Shown here piece by piece: positions 41,528 through 53,660 of a stretch of 64,000 nt of DNA (its first letter is position 1; each line of letters begins with the position of its first letter). This stretch comes from Xanthostigma xanthostigma. Its lineage: Eukaryota; Arthropoda; Insecta; Raphidioptera; Raphidiidae. The position numbers and the translations under genes are program-made. The DNA lies in contig OY754468.1 of assembly GCA_963575645.1 (NCBI GenBank), positions 13,516,001 through 13,580,000 on the forward strand. The letters run 5' to 3'. The notes beneath the pieces are model-generated. The model was not told the origin of the DNA. It did not search any database and worked only from the letters and a program-made list of their open reading frames with translations.

Positions 41528-43980
41528 ATGTTTCGTGGTTATAGACCACCAAGCGGAAGCCAAGACATTTTTTTAACAAATTTTAACAACGTTGTTGAAA
41601 TATTATATAAAACAGGAAAAAATTTTGTGATAGCAGGTGATTTTACATAAATTTTCTAAAAAAAACGGATGTGATACTTAATATATTAACCGAAATTTGC
41701 AATTCTTTTAATCTACATATCCTATTTAAAGATGCCTCACGTGAAACAGAAAATACATCAACATGTATAGATAACTGCCTCACAAATATAAAAAAAACAA
41801 AGTGCGAAACCACAACGAAAGATGTTTATATGTCAGATCACTACGCGCAATTCGTTTCCATTGAGGTGCAATCCACAAAAAATGTGACTAAAAACTACAC
41901 ACGCAAACGGGTCATAAATGAAGAAAACACCGAACTTTTCAAATACCTGTTACAAAGAATAAATTGGGATCACTGTTTAACTTATTCGAGCTGTGAAGAT
42001 GCTTTTAATGCTTTACAGGATATGCTATTATATTGCTATGAAAAAGCTTTTCCAGAAATCAACATAATAATAGAAAATCCGCGGAAAACCAGACCCACCC
42101 CATGGATAACGAAGGAACTCTTATGCATAAAAGAAACTCTGTCTCTACTACATGAATCATATAAAATTTCAAGAAGTCCTCAAATGAAAAATTTGCTTCG
42201 TGAACATCAAATAAAATACAAAACAGCCATAAAAACAGCAAAACAAAACTATTATGATAAATATATAACGGAAACAAGCAACAAGTCTAGAGCAATATGG
42301 AATATTGTAAACATGGAAAAAAATACTGGAAAATCAGACAGAAACACGCCACTCACTGCAGACACTTTAAATAATTATTTCACCAATCTGGGAAAGACAA
42401 TAAATGATCACCTTCCTCAAACAGACATAGATCCCTATAGTCTGCTAAAAAATCGCAACATTACAATGTCAAATAGCTTTTTTCTCATGCCGGTGGACAG
42501 TGTTGAAATTTTCGATATCATAAAACATTTAAAAAACACCACTACTAAAGATATCTATGGTCTTGATGTTAAAACTCTCAAAATAGCAAACGAATATATA
42601 TGCAGCACCTTAGCAGAACTTATTAATAAATGTTTCACTGACAGTCAGTTTCCAGCATGCCTAAAAGCTAGTCGCATAGTTCCAATATACAAAAATAAAG
42701 AAAAAACAAATCCAGCGAATTATAGACCAATATCCATTTTACCTGTACTATCAAAAGTGATTGAAACGGCTACTAAAAACCGATTAGAAAGTTATTTTGA
42801 CGCCTTTAAACTACTTTATGAACATCAATATGGTTTTCGCAAAAATTCATCTACTACACTTGCAATAACACAATTAGTACAACAAATCTTAAAAGAACAT
42901 AAAAAAAAATCTAATGTCTCATTAACAATGTGTGATTTAAGCAAGGCTTTCGATAGCGTGAGTCACGATCTGCTACTTAATAAATTAGACTATTATGGCT
43001 GTAAAGGAAACTCCTATGAGTTTTTCAAATCATATTTTACAAATAGAACCCAGAAAGTAAGTTTAGAAAACGGCGACTCAAGCTATCAAGTGAGCAATTG
43101 TGGAGTCCCACAGGGCTCAATATTGGGGCCTCTCTTATTTGTGATTTACATAAACGATATAAGTGTAAATGTAAAATGTAATCGTACGTATCTATATGCT
43201 GACGATACAGTTTTTCTGAATAGTGACGAAAATGTTAACTGCCTAGACCAACTCACCAAACATAGTGTCGAAAGTGCAAATAACTGGTTTACACCTAATA
43301 AACTACTATTAAATATCGATAAAACACAGCATTGCAACTTTCAAGCAATAGGTACACAAACCCATGACTCAGTAAAATTCTTAGGAGTACACATCGATAA
43401 TCATCTTAAATGGTCTACTCACATAGATATATTATGTTCTGCTTTATCTAAAACATTATATCTGTTACGCAAGGTAGCATAGTATGCATCTTTTCACGTC
43501 TCAATTAATACATACTACGGACTATTTCATTCCAAAATGCAATATGGAATCACCTTATGGGGCTCTGCTCCTGAGGCAAAAAGAGTATTTTTACTTCAAA
43601 AAAAAGCTATACGCATTATATGTAAAACAAACAAAATTGAACACTGCAAACCACATTTCCAAATGAATAACATACTAACATTACCATCCCTTTTTGTATT
43701 TGAAAATCTAATTTATATAAAAAAAAACATAAACAAATTTCAAATTGTTGACAGTACACACGAGCACGACACTAGACAACGACAAGACATTAAAATTCCG
43801 TACTATAGTACTAATAAGCAAACAAATGGACCAAATTATTGGGCTTTGAAATTTTATAATAAATTACCAAATGAGATAAAACATCTCCCTATGAACAATT
43901 ACAAACAAAAAATTAAAAAAATTCTTTTAGAAAACAGTTTTTACGATTTTAAAGACTTTTTAAAAATCAAATTAACATGA
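41528..43980 (+). pseudogene. LINE ORF2 (endonuclease fragment + reverse transcriptase), inactivated
   Basis: ORF2 of a non-LTR element, which copies element RNA at a nicked target. 41528-41650 encodes the end of the apurinic-type endonuclease (FRGYRPPSG, then IAGDF). A one-base loss near 41645 shifts the frame to that of the long open reading frame at 41671-43482 (603 codons; its first codon is GTG, and it is simply the next open stretch). That frame has the endonuclease C-terminal SDH (residues 55-57). RT motifs follow: NYRPISILPVLSK, YGFRKNSST, CDLSKAFDSV (catalytic Asp422), CGVPQGSILGPLLF, YADDT (Asp511, Asp512) and FLGVHIDNHLKW. A single TAG at 43480-43482 interrupts an otherwise continuous frame that runs on to 43980 through MQYGITLWGS and YWALKFYNKLP. 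All RT catalytic acids are present. With two lesions and a missing 5' half, this copy is dead but young. Confidence 0.93.
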
Positions 43981-44066
43981 ACGTTAACTATTATATTTTA
44001 AATTTTTTTTACATATTGTGTGACGATTGTCAAACTTTGTATTTACTTAGTTGAGACAAAATAAAT

Positions 44067-44124
44067 TATCTATATCTATATCTATATCTATATCTATATC
44101 TATATCTATATCTATATCTATATC
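44067..44124 (+). repeat. (TATCTA)n LINE tail
   Basis: About nine to ten hexamers of TATCTA at the LINE 3' end, ending at TATCTTTATCC. Confidence 0.95.
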
Positions 44125-44128
44125 TTTA

Positions 44129-44895
44129 TCCACTTTATCAGGAATCTAAAATTTATAATTAAAAAATTTTACAAAACAAGAAAAATAACTTATATTGACA
44201 TAACAATAATACTTACGATGAAATATATTACTAATAAATTAAAAATTAAGTAAAAATTTTAATTAAATTTTTTACCTTATTTTTAATTAATACTTACGGT
44301 AGGTACGTAACTATTTTTTATATTATAATGTAGGTTTGAGTTTTTGATAACTTAACACGTTTTATTAGAACCAAAAACTCAAAAAATTGTTAAAAAATGA
44401 ATTAATTTAATTTAATAAATTGTTTAGCTTTATTTTGAAAAGTTTTGAAATTTGACGGAGATATTTGTTTCATTGTGAATGTAAAAAGTCTTAGAAAATT
44501 TAAAATGATGGTTGCAACCATCTTAGAAAATGTGTTGCAAATGGTTGTCAAATATTGACAATATCGGAAAAAAATATCTATCATAAAAGTTACGACAACA
44601 AAGTTATTTTTATTTCTTTTTTATTACTTTCATAGTTTTTTTTATAAGTGACTTACAGAATCATACAATATTTGATTTCAACTTTTTTATAAAAGTTCTT
44701 TATTGTTTAGAGCATATTTCGTATACAAGCAACAAAAATCTATAAATGTCAAACAAAAAATATACAATTGTAGTTAATTCTTTACACTCAAAAATGATGT
44801 GGAATTTGAATATTATATCACTTCAAAAATTGTAAGGTTAATATAATTTTGAACAAGCTTCTAATCAAATTTCATCAAAATACTTTTGAGAACAA
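44129..44895. other. No gene recognised
   Basis: Very AT-rich. A 60-codon minus-strand frame at 44402-44584 has no domain. Confidence 0.45.
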
Positions 44896-44974
44896 ACTAG
44901 CGGCCCGTCCCGGTTTCACCCGGGTGCAAAACTGTAACATTTATTAATACATAGTCTCCCTTCCTCTCTCCCTG

Positions 44975-45049
<75 letters not shown>

Positions 45050-45340
45050 AAATATTATATTGACTTTCCCATCTATTGTTTTTGATGTATCTCTAAAGAT
45101 TTGGCCAGCGTTAGCGATGTAAGCGTACGAAAACAGTTTTTTTTGTCAAAACACCGTCATAGTTCATCCATTTCGTGCAATATATTTACAAATTATATAG
45201 GTACACAGACTTTTCTCCTTTATCGCTCTTTCTATTAGTGAAATCCGTTTCAAAATCCATTGCGTGGTTTAGAAGAAGCAAGCGGAGAAACAGACAGGCA
45301 AACAGCGACTTTGTTTTATACTATGTAATGTTGATGAGAA
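44896..45340. mobile_element. SINE/RTE-like head, (CT)n tract and one ~190-bp array monomer
   Basis: ACTAGCGGCCCGTCCCGGTT starts the unit; (CT)n spans about 44984-45047. 45125-45340 is the reverse complement of one monomer of the array at 13580-14640 (AAACACCGTCATAGTTCA, CGCTCTTTCTATTAGTGAAA, GAAACAGACAGGCAAACAGCG). This links the array to a dispersed retroposon. Confidence 0.65.
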
Positions 45341-46461
45341 AAATGAACTGACTTACATCATTTCTTAGAGCGTCATGGGCGCCGATCTTAAAATTTATTT
45401 TGTTTTTTTATCAAACGTTAAAAATTGTTTCCTATTAGATACTTTTATTTGAATAATGTAATAATTTTTCGAAACATTGTTAAAGAATCGAAAAAGTGAA
45501 CACATCTTTGAAGAGGGGTTGAATAATTTTTATACTTTCAATTAGAAGTAAATGCTGACAAATTTTGGAAATATCTTTATTTTCAGAAATTTGATATACC
45601 TAACTATTTAATATTAATTGTAAATTAGAATGGAGTTGCCAATAAAAAGAAACGCGTTTTATAAACTAAGATGATTTAGACTGAGTTAACATTCTTAGAT
45701 TTGTACGTTGTATTAAGTCATATGAGTGAGACTCCAAATTGGTTTAAATTTTTATTTCGAAACATATTTTAGTTCCTGATCGTATTGTAGGTAATAGTTA
45801 TTTTATTAACTATAATAACTGAAAAAAATACAAATAATAAGATAATATGTAGAAAATACTAGGTATTTTCTAATTATCAAAACGCAACGCGATTGCTCAG
45901 ACCAATATCAGACGTCAGAGTATATATCAACAAGAATTTCCATGATGACTGTGTCGTCTCACAGTAAGATTATTAAGTATTTAAAGAAAACAACAAATCA
46001 ATTTCATGAAAAAGCTTAGAACATTGACAATTTGACATCAAGGTTGGCATGCATCTTTAAGTTTTAAATGAGAAATTTAATTTTTTTTTCTTATGATAAT
46101 ATTACATTTTTAAATGATTATCAATTTTTTTCTGTATTATGGTTGAATAAATAATTATCTATTAAAAATAAAAAAAAAAAACATGCATATGACCTTTTGC
46201 ATAGTTATTCCATATGAAAACGCTGTTTTCTATGTTAAACTTCCAACATCATCTACTATAGTCACACGTGGTACGAACCGGTATTAATTTCAGTAATTGA
46301 ACCTACTGTCCTGTGGGGAATTAAAAACGTTCCGAATGTAAAGCAGATTATATATAGGTAAATATACAGGATGTAAAATCAGCATATTATAGGTACTCAA
46401 AGAAGCATTATTCGTATAAAAGAAATTTGGATTCATATTTATGGTAAATTAGAAATTCTTA
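45341..46461. other. No gene; contains the empty-site paralogue of family B copy 4
   Basis: 46020-46210 is homologous in reverse complement to 30055-30126 joined to 30769-30900. Landmarks are GACATCAAGGTTGGCATGCAT, TTTCTTATGATAATATTA and GTATTATGGTTGAATAA. The family B element is absent here. The rest is unassigned. Confidence 0.6.
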
Positions 46462-46620
46462 AAGAAAAACTATTTCAAATTATTTATTAAATTCTCTATT
46501 ATATATTAGCGCTTTTGATTTTATATAGTCATTTTCATTATATATTAGTATAATCAATATCTGAAGATGACTACATAAAGTCGAAAGCGCTAATATAATA
46601 ATTTGAAATAGTTTTTCTTG
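46462..46620. repeat. Foldback with CTGAAGATGAC...GTCGAAAGCGC core
   Basis: Left arm GAAAAACTATTTCAAATTAT, right arm ATAATTTGAAATAGTTTTTC. The core reads ATCTGAAGATGACTACATAA, then AGTCGAAAGCGC. Confidence 0.8.
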
Positions 46621-46940
46621 TAGAATGTCTAATTTACAATTATCATAGGTACGTTTGAAAATAAGAAGAATAATTTCTCTAAATGTGCTTCTAAAAATGC
46701 CTCCTTAAAACTTGTAAGCAAAATTCTGATGCAGATAAATATAAACAAGCAAAAACGACCAAAACTGAAAATTCTTTCTAGGAATCTTTAAAACTGTACA
46801 AAATTGTTAACCACCATTTGTAATCACTATTGTTTAACATACTATTAACGTAATCACTTTGCTTAGCAGAATAGAAAATAAGCAAAAGTGCTTATTTTGC
46901 TAAGCACTTGCTAATCACTGTAGTTATCGTTAGTAGAATT

Positions 46941-47040
46941 CTGGATTGCAGAAAGCATCGTCAAAAAATCTGATTTGACATTGACCTTAGAGTACGATCA
47001 CAATCATTTGTTCATAAGAAAATAATTGTAAAATTTTTAA
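46941..47040 (+). mobile_element. Family D left-end fragment
   Basis: CTGGATTGCAGAAAGCATCG and AAATCTGATTTGACATTGACC match the left end at 39359. The right end was not found nearby. Confidence 0.6.
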
Positions 47041-47209
47041 TCCGGCTTACAAAAAAAAAAAAAAAAATAAATTTCTAAAATAATAGTAAAAAAAAAACTT
47101 TGTGTAACTTGAAAACAAAAATATTTTCTAAAAATATGTGAAGAGCTCAAGTAATAGTTAAATTAAAATAATAATATATAGGAATTTATGGACTAAAAAT
47201 ATTAAAATA

Positions 47210-47493
47210 TTATTTTTCAGAGGATAATAGATCAATAACGAAAAATGTTGTTAAGCTATATTTTTAATCGGAACGTTTCGTTTTAATTATTAAAACTTCC
47301 TCAGGCTCTTAAAGAATAACTTAACGTAATATTATGCATTTCATTTATAATATGTAATTTTTATAATAAACGGAGACATTCAGTTAATTTAAATTGAAAA
47401 TAAAATGACAAATAATTAAATAATTAAAACGAAACGTTGTGATTAAAAATATAGCGTAACAGCATTTTTCGTTATTATCCTCTGAAAAATAAT
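47210..47493. repeat. Foldback with CTGAGGAA-stem-GAAACGTT core
   Basis: TTATTTTTCAGAGGATAATA pairs with TTATTATCCTCTGAAAAATAA at the other side. On the minus strand the core is CCTGAGGAAGTTTTAATAAT, TAAAACGAAACGTTCC, containing a perfect 8-bp inner stem. Confidence 0.75.
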
Positions 47494-47494
47494 A

Positions 47495-48360
47495 CAGGGT
47501 GAGTCAGACCACCCGTATCAGTCGTTTTTTTCGAAAACGGTTAGTCGTAGAGAGTTGTCTCAAAAATCTGTATTATAAAAGCCCTAATGAAGAATCGAAT
47601 GGTGATATTTTTTCCCCCCGGAAAGGTCGGCTTCCCTGTTAGTTTGCTCCGGAATGTTCAGAACTGCGGAATGTTAAATGGCACGATAGGTCGAAAGTGG
47701 TATTGTTGAAAAGATCTTAAAAAATAAGCAAGTTTTGTAGGACATTTTTTTTTTGTTACTGCAACCCCTGTTAAGTAATATTCGTTTGAAATTATGATAT
47801 TAACATATCAGAATAACAAAAAGTCGGCATTTAAAATCTAGTTACCTAATTAAACAATGTCACAATAAGTTTTCAATAATTGCAATTGTTTTTTTTGCCG
47901 GAAAATACTTCCAGGTACTCATAACATATCTAGAAGAGCTCTGCAGTGTTTAGAAGTAAATTGAAGACAGTTTGAACATTTGTGACATTGTTTAATTAGG
48001 TAACTAGATTTTAAATGCCAACTTTTAAAATTAAGTTTGTTTTTCTTACATGTTAATTTAATAATTTCAAACGAATATTACTTAACAGGGGTGGCAGTAC
48101 CAAAAAAAATATCCTACAAAACTTGCTTATTTTTTAAAGATCTTTTCAACAATACCACTTTTGACCTATCGTGCTATTTAACATTCCGGAGTTCTGAACA
48201 TTTCGGAGCAAACTAACAGGGAAGCCGACCTTTCCGGGGGGAAAAAATATCACTATTCGATTCTTCATTAGGGCTTTTATAATACAGATTTTTGACACAA
48301 CTCTCTACGACTAACCGTTTTCGAAAAAAACGACTGATACGGGTGGTCTGACTCACCCTG
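47495..48360. mobile_element. Complete 866-bp foldback MITE, TA target site (mariner-like)
   Basis: Terminal inverted repeats CAGGGTGAGTCAGACCACCC / GGGTGGTCTGACTCACCCTG extend for roughly 330-400 bases each. It is flanked by TA on both sides (47493-47494 and 48361-48362), as expected for Tc1/mariner-type insertion. It sits at the edge of the foldback at 47210-47493. No transposase. Confidence 0.93.
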
Positions 48361-48575
48361 TATATTATAATAATTACTAGATCTAAAAATATTTATTTAT
48401 TTTGGGGGTCATGAAGCTTCAATTTCTGTAGCACAAGATAATCGACTGTGATAAAAAGTTCAAAAAATTCAGAAACAGATATTAGTATAGTATGTACTAA
48501 ACTAATGTACCTACTATGTATTTATTGTGAAGAATTATAACTCTAATAATTTAGAGTGATGATGATCCTGTTTAA

Positions 48576-48772
48576 ATGTTGGAAGATTAAAAAGGAAGAA
48601 TCCTGATGGCATAGGATCGATGAAGCAAATACTGAATGTTTTTATTGCATTTTATTGTCTGACGTTTCGGCAATCTTTATGTCGTCAGACAATAAAATGC
48701 AATAAAAACCTTCAGTATTTTGCTTCATCGATCCTATGCCACCAGGATTTTTCCTTTTTAATCTTCCAACAT
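48576..48772. repeat. Foldback with GACGTTTCGGC core
   Basis: ATGTTGGAAGATTAAAAAGG pairs with CTTTTTAATCTTCCAACAT. Near-complete pairing continues through GGCATAGGATCGATGAAGCA to AATAAAATGCAATAAAA, with GACGTTTCGGCAATCTTTAT in the centre. Confidence 0.85.
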
Positions 48773-48907
48773 GTATTTATGTAGAAAGAAATTTTGCAGC
48801 TCGATTTTCACCCCTTTCTCAATGTTCAATTGAAGTGAAATTTTGTATTCTTATGTAGTTTTGATGACAGCGCAATATTATGATTTATTGGTTATAATAA
48901 TATTATA

Positions 48908-49140
48908 TACTAGCGGCTCGGTCCGGCTTCTCCCGAATTTGTAAATTGCCACCGTTTACTCGTCGATTTACGTTGCAAAATTAGTCTCCACGAAAAGCGA
49001 TTTTTTTAACGCGATAATTTAATATAGGCTATGTTCATCCTGAAGATCCATTCCAAATATTGAAGAAAAAAAAATTGAAATCGGATGAGTAGTTTTGGAT
49101 CAAAATTTGCTCTCTCTCTCTCTTTATAATATTATTAGTA
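48908..49140 (+). mobile_element. SINE/RTE-tail-like repeat, copy 4
   Basis: TACTAGCGGCTCGGTCCGGC, ATTGCCACCGTTTACTCGTC and ATCGGATGAGTAGTTTTGG, ending in (CT)n and TAATATTATTAGTA. Same family as 31248-31487. Confidence 0.65.
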
Positions 49141-49888
49141 ATTTGTAATTAGTGTTAGTATAGATAAGACGTTAGAAAAATGAAAACACAAAACTAGTGG
49201 TGGGAGTATCTCCAGCCTTCTAAAAATTTAAATTATATAATAGGTAATAGTGACAAAAAATTTGAAAATGAAATTTAAAATTTTACAAATATCTAAAAAA
49301 CACGCTGATATTAAACTGAAAAATAGGAAATACATTTATTTCTCTTCTATAACTTTTAGAAGCATAGGACACTCTATGAAATAAATTAAATATAGGTAAA
49401 GTAAATGCCTACGTTTGCAATAGAGAAAGAAAATTATTTTCTACTTTTAAGTGTGTTGTTATACGTGTTTTTTTCAGAGAGTGAAAAGAGGTAAATAGTC
49501 TATAAACATCAACATGGGTGTCATTTTCAAGGTTTGTCGGGACGTTGATCACGTAAATGTTTTCAATTTTTAAATTTTTTAGGGGGTCTACGTGAACGTC
49601 AAGAAAGGAGTAACTATGCCAAATAATGGAAATCCATCCGTGTTTCGTCTCGATTGCGTGCGAAGTCGCGGGTAACGGCTATTGTAATACAATTTTTAAA
49701 GTATTTGTTAACTACCCAGTACCTATATTAGGAAGTTATTGTAATGGAATCAAAAATTTAAATAAAAATATTTAATAAGTTTTTATGTCACTTCACTATT
49801 TTTAAACTATTTTTTAAAAGATGTCTATCTGCGTGCGTGCGTACGTACGGACATACATACGTAGATACGTGATTTTTTCTTTCTAAGT
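49141..49888. other. Unassigned; short SINE-like tail near 49620-49682
   Basis: TCCGTGTTTCGTCTCGATTG and AGTCGCGGGTAACGGCTA resemble SINE tails of copies 3 and 4. The rest has no assignment. Confidence 0.4.
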
Positions 49889-50410
49889 GGAAATCTCTCG
49901 AATAAAAATAATATCGATTACGTTAGGGTGCCCTAATCGACTCGTATTAACGTAAATATGATCTGAAAGTTTTTTTTTTTCCAAATCGGTTCAACCAAAA
50001 TTTTGTTAATCCTAAAGATTCCAAAAAAGTCGATTTTACAGAAATATCTTGCGAAAAAATTATATCGACTTAGGGTGTCGATTGAAGCGTTTTAACGTCA
50101 TTTTGATCCGGAGGAAATTTTGTCAAAATCGGTCCATTCGTTTAGTTTGTTCATACAAAAATATGACAAAAAGTGGATTCTACACGAAATCTTGCGAACA
50201 AAAAATTATATGGACTTCGTTAGAATATCAATCGAAGCGTGTAAACGTCATTTCGAACCGAAAGAAATTGTATCAAAATTAATTCAGAAGTTCTTTTGTT
50301 TAAACAAAAATAATGCAAAAAGTGGATATTACACGAAATCTGGCGAATAGAAAACGACATCGACTTTGCTATGGCATCAATCAAAGCGTACTTCGATAGG
50401 TTTCGAAAAA
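49889..50410 (+). repeat. Tandem repeat, ~148-bp unit, about 3.5 copies
   Basis: CGAAATCTTGCGAAYAAAAA recurs at about 49890, 50040, 50187 and 50335. Each unit has TCGATTGAAGCGTTTTAACGTCA and AAAATCGGTCCATTCG-like words. The array type resembles 9336-10005, but the unit sequence differs. Confidence 0.75.
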
Positions 50411-50955
50411 AATCGTTTTGTATTTAAACAAGAAGGAGTAAAATTCTTGGGTTATCACCTACAGAAGGTAATAAATTACACACTAGAATTTGTATTTATT
50501 ACCTTATGTAGGTAATAAATTACACCCAAGAAAATTTTATGTAAAAATATTCAATATTCAATATTGATCATACTGGAAAGCTGGTCGTGTGGACCTCAAG
50601 GATCCAATTAACCCCCCCCCCACCTTACGGCTTGTTTTTTTTTTTTAATTTGTCCCGCATTGTGCACCTAAATCTCGATTTTTTGACATGCCAAAATTTT
50701 TTACCCGATAAATGATTACCTACTAACGCTTTGGTCAATTGCCTAGCTTGGGCACCAATTTTTGAACAGCCTGTAACTATGTAGGTATGTATTTGTTAGC
50801 CGCTGACAACGAGATTGGGAATGGAAATTTAAAAATGTAATCACTAATTTCAGGTAGGGTTTTCACGAGATGTGTTGATGAATTATACATCTCTGATAAT
50901 TACTAAATATTTTTCTCGTATCATACATGATTATTTTTAAAAAGCATGTACATAC
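50411..50955. other. No gene recognised
   Basis: 50465-50540 holds two copies of GGTAATAAATTACAC. The remainder has no feature. Confidence 0.4.
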
Positions 50956-51327
50956 TAGGGATGCTACGGAGGTGGTTTTATCGGAACCGAAGTCGGGGTC
51001 GGAGTTTTTAAATTTGGTTTTTCGGAGTCGGAACCGGAATCGGAGTCGGAGATGGTGGCAGAAGATTATTATCATTATTAATCGATGACAGAAAGCGTGC
51101 AATGTGCATGTGGGAATAGCACATGCACAAACCTGTTCATACATGTTGACCGCAGCCGCATGCTTCGACCTCTGATTAAAAACCTCCGATTTAAAAGTAT
51201 CGGAACCGAAATCGGAACCGGAGGTGTAAGACCGATCGGATCGGAACCGAAGCCGGAACCGGAGGTGTAAGATCAATCGGAAGTTCCGACATATCGGAGT
51301 CGGAGTCGAAGCTCCGTAACATCCCTA
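50956..51327. mobile_element. hAT-type MITE with GGAACCGAAGTCGG subrepeats
   Basis: Ends TAGGGATGCTACGGAG and CTCCGTAACATCCCTA are inverted repeats of hAT type. Flanking octamers GTACATAC and GTAGGTAC agree at six positions. The interior is made of GGAACCGGA/TCGGAGTCGGA subrepeats near both ends, in inverted orientation. Confidence 0.8.
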
Positions 51328-51385
51328 GTAGGTACATACCTATATTTTATAATAATAGTAGGTACTTATTGGGACTTATGTATAT

Positions 51386-52002
51386 TGTAACACACGCGTC
51401 CTGGCCTTGGTCTTCCGACGGTGTCGGTCTAAAATTAATAGCACTCAAAACCGCGGCATGAGGCTTTGTTGTACAAGCAGGAAGCCAAACTTCTTTGTAT
51501 TGCCTGAAGAACTAGATGCCGGCAATGGCGGGTTTTGCCGGCTGAATTGCGTAGAAGAAATCTTGCGGCCGGAAATGTTTGACCCACGGGGCGAAGAGGA
51601 TATAAATAGAATGCGCCTACAGTCAAGAGAGAGAGAGAGAGAGACACAATTTGAATGCGACGAAGTAAAGACGAAATTAATATAGTGGTGTGGTTGTTAG
51701 ACCATTAAGTTTAAATATAAATTTACTAAGTGCAGATATTTTATAAGTGTGCGAAGATAAATTTTGGTGTATATAAACATTCAGTCCTGTTATCATTTTG
51801 TGTGTATGTGGACTTTCAGTAGTGGCGAGTTTTGCGTAAATAGACATAAAAGTAGTGAAGTATTTTTGTGTACATAGATTATTATTAGTAGTGACTTTAA
51901 ATTTTTACTTTATTACTTAGTTGTTTTTCTGTTACGGTAGTATTTTATTTTATTTTACAAGAAAAGTATTTTTTCCACGACATAAAGAACAGTTTTGTTA
52001 CA
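51386..52002 (+). mobile_element. Solo LTR (617 bp) with 4-bp target duplication
   Basis: Starts TGTAACACACGCG and ends TTTTGTTACA, so the TG...CA ends form the inverted hexamer TGTAAC/GTTACA. It is flanked by ATAT on both sides (51382-51385 and 52003-52006). TATAAATA at 51601-51608 and an arthropod-style initiator ACAGTC at 51619 suggest the internal promoter. No gag or pol follows, so it is a recombinational remnant. The 92-codon frame inside it is not a gene. Confidence 0.8.
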
Positions 52003-52006
52003 ATAT

Positions 52007-53542
52007 GTATATGTAAATCCATACATATTAAATAATAGTCGACAGGATTGTAGGTATATAGCGAATTTCATTTAAGCACAATTTTCAATTTGAATTAAAT
52101 CAGTTCATTGAATTCGTAGGTATTTCCAAATAATTTTTATTATGTAAAGATGACGACGTCAATCAATAAAATTAATCAACTTTGTAATACTGCCTTCCGA
52201 ACTTACAAGACAGTATTTCCAAATTGCTTCTTTCGTTAAAACGCGCCTTTAAGTTCTTTTAAAGTATTAAAAATATTCCATAAAAAAAGTTGTCTCATCT
52301 TCAAATATTCGAAATAGCTGCACGATTTATTATTATGGATTGATGTCAGCTCGTACAGATTTTTATACTGTAAAATGACATGAAAAATAACACATAATTT
52401 ATTTTCAACATGTTCATTGCCTTTTATAGCGTTTTTACAAACAAAAGCTTTCAGAACGGTATTGAAGTTAAAATGACTTTTCAGTTTTCATCATTATAAT
52501 TTTTTCCCATTTCAATTCATGACAAAACAAATTAATCATAAATTATTTAATAAAACAGATTACCGTTTGAACCAGCTCGCTTTTGAAATTAAAACACAGA
52601 GGTGCTATAAATTAAAAAAAAAACAACAAAATAAATTTATTGTGGGGAAAGGGATTTCGTTTCATTTAGGTCTTCGCATGTACAAAGCACGCCCAGCCTA
52701 ATAATTATAGCGGTCCGTTTTTTATGAAAACGTAAAAATTTGCCTTTCACATCGCATTATGCCTTTGTAGAGGTAATGCGTTCAAACATGGAGCGGCACA
52801 TGTTTCCCGGGAGAAAAGTTATATGGAAAGTTAATTAGTCTAAATTAAAATTTTACTCTATTATAACGCCTTCGCGTTTTGATAAGGTTATATTGACAGT
52901 GCGTCTTCTGTGTTGCTTCAATGCTTCACACATCAACTTTTTCAAGTCGGCTCTTTCAGGCTATTAAACTTCTGAGCACAAAAGTAAAAGAAAGTGAAAC
53001 ATGAGGGGCACCCTTATTAAATAAGATTGTTTTATGAATAGCTGAAAGCTTGCATTAACCCTTATGTGTACACCCAACTTTATCTACGTTGTTAAGCAGG
53101 TTATCTACTTTCCGTAATATTCCAATTTTGGATTTTTTAGAATAAAGAGCCGGTTCTTTATTTCGCTACGAAATCATCGTTATTGAATATCTAAATAATT
53201 ACTTACAGGAAAATAAAGTTGTAAAATAGACATAAAAGGCGACACAAACCAGGTACAGGCAGCGTAAATCTGCAGCTCTATGTGTGTCAACTGCCTGTTT
53301 GAGATGAACACTCGTAAATATTGAAAAATGTAATAATTGCCATAAATAATAATAATTGTTGTTTTTTTTTATATTCAAAATAATAATTTACCTGCATGCT
53401 TCATAAAAATATTTTTTTATGTACGAAGTATGAATACATATAGTGGGTACCCGGGTACCCTGGGTGTCCATATGGCGATGTCTTAAGTAAATAAATTTAA
53501 TTTATAATTTGCTAGATTTTGAGCTAAAGAACGATGATTTAG
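52007..53542. other. No gene recognised
   Basis: About 1.5 kb of unassigned AT-rich sequence with short open frames only. The palindrome GGGTACCCGGGTACCC is at about 53446. Confidence 0.45.
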
Positions 53543-53660
53543 AACAGTGATTCCCAAAGTGGTCTATATCGACCCCCAGGGGTCGGCGACAACTTGCAAA
53601 GGGTCTATTTTAGCAGGAAAAAAAATTGGGGGTCCGTGAAATGAAAATGGGGGTCAACGG
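53543..53660 (+). mobile_element. hAT terminus fragment
   Basis: CAGTGATTCCCAAAGTGGTC and GACCCCCAGGGGTCGGCGAC match the common hAT end CAGNGGTTCCCAAAGTGG. The other terminus was not seen. Confidence 0.6.

Larger units (their letters stand above)
41520..44128 (+). mobile_element. 5'-truncated non-LTR retrotransposon (Jockey/CR1-like LINE)
   Basis: The 5' end cuts into the endonuclease domain. ORF2 follows to 43980, then a ~85-base 3' UTR and a (TATCTA)n tail at 44067-44124. A 5' truncation with a simple-repeat 3' tail is the usual product of target-primed reverse transcription. No flanking duplication was identified. Confidence 0.9.

Noticed and set aside
41671-41673. GTG as the true start of the LINE protein
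   Set aside because: The frame is the continuation of an upstream endonuclease domain after a one-base shift; the element is 5' truncated and has no native start here.
51407-51685. 92-codon protein with RERERE-rich end
   Set aside because: The frame lies wholly inside the solo LTR, overlaps its TATA box and reads through a (GA)n tract.
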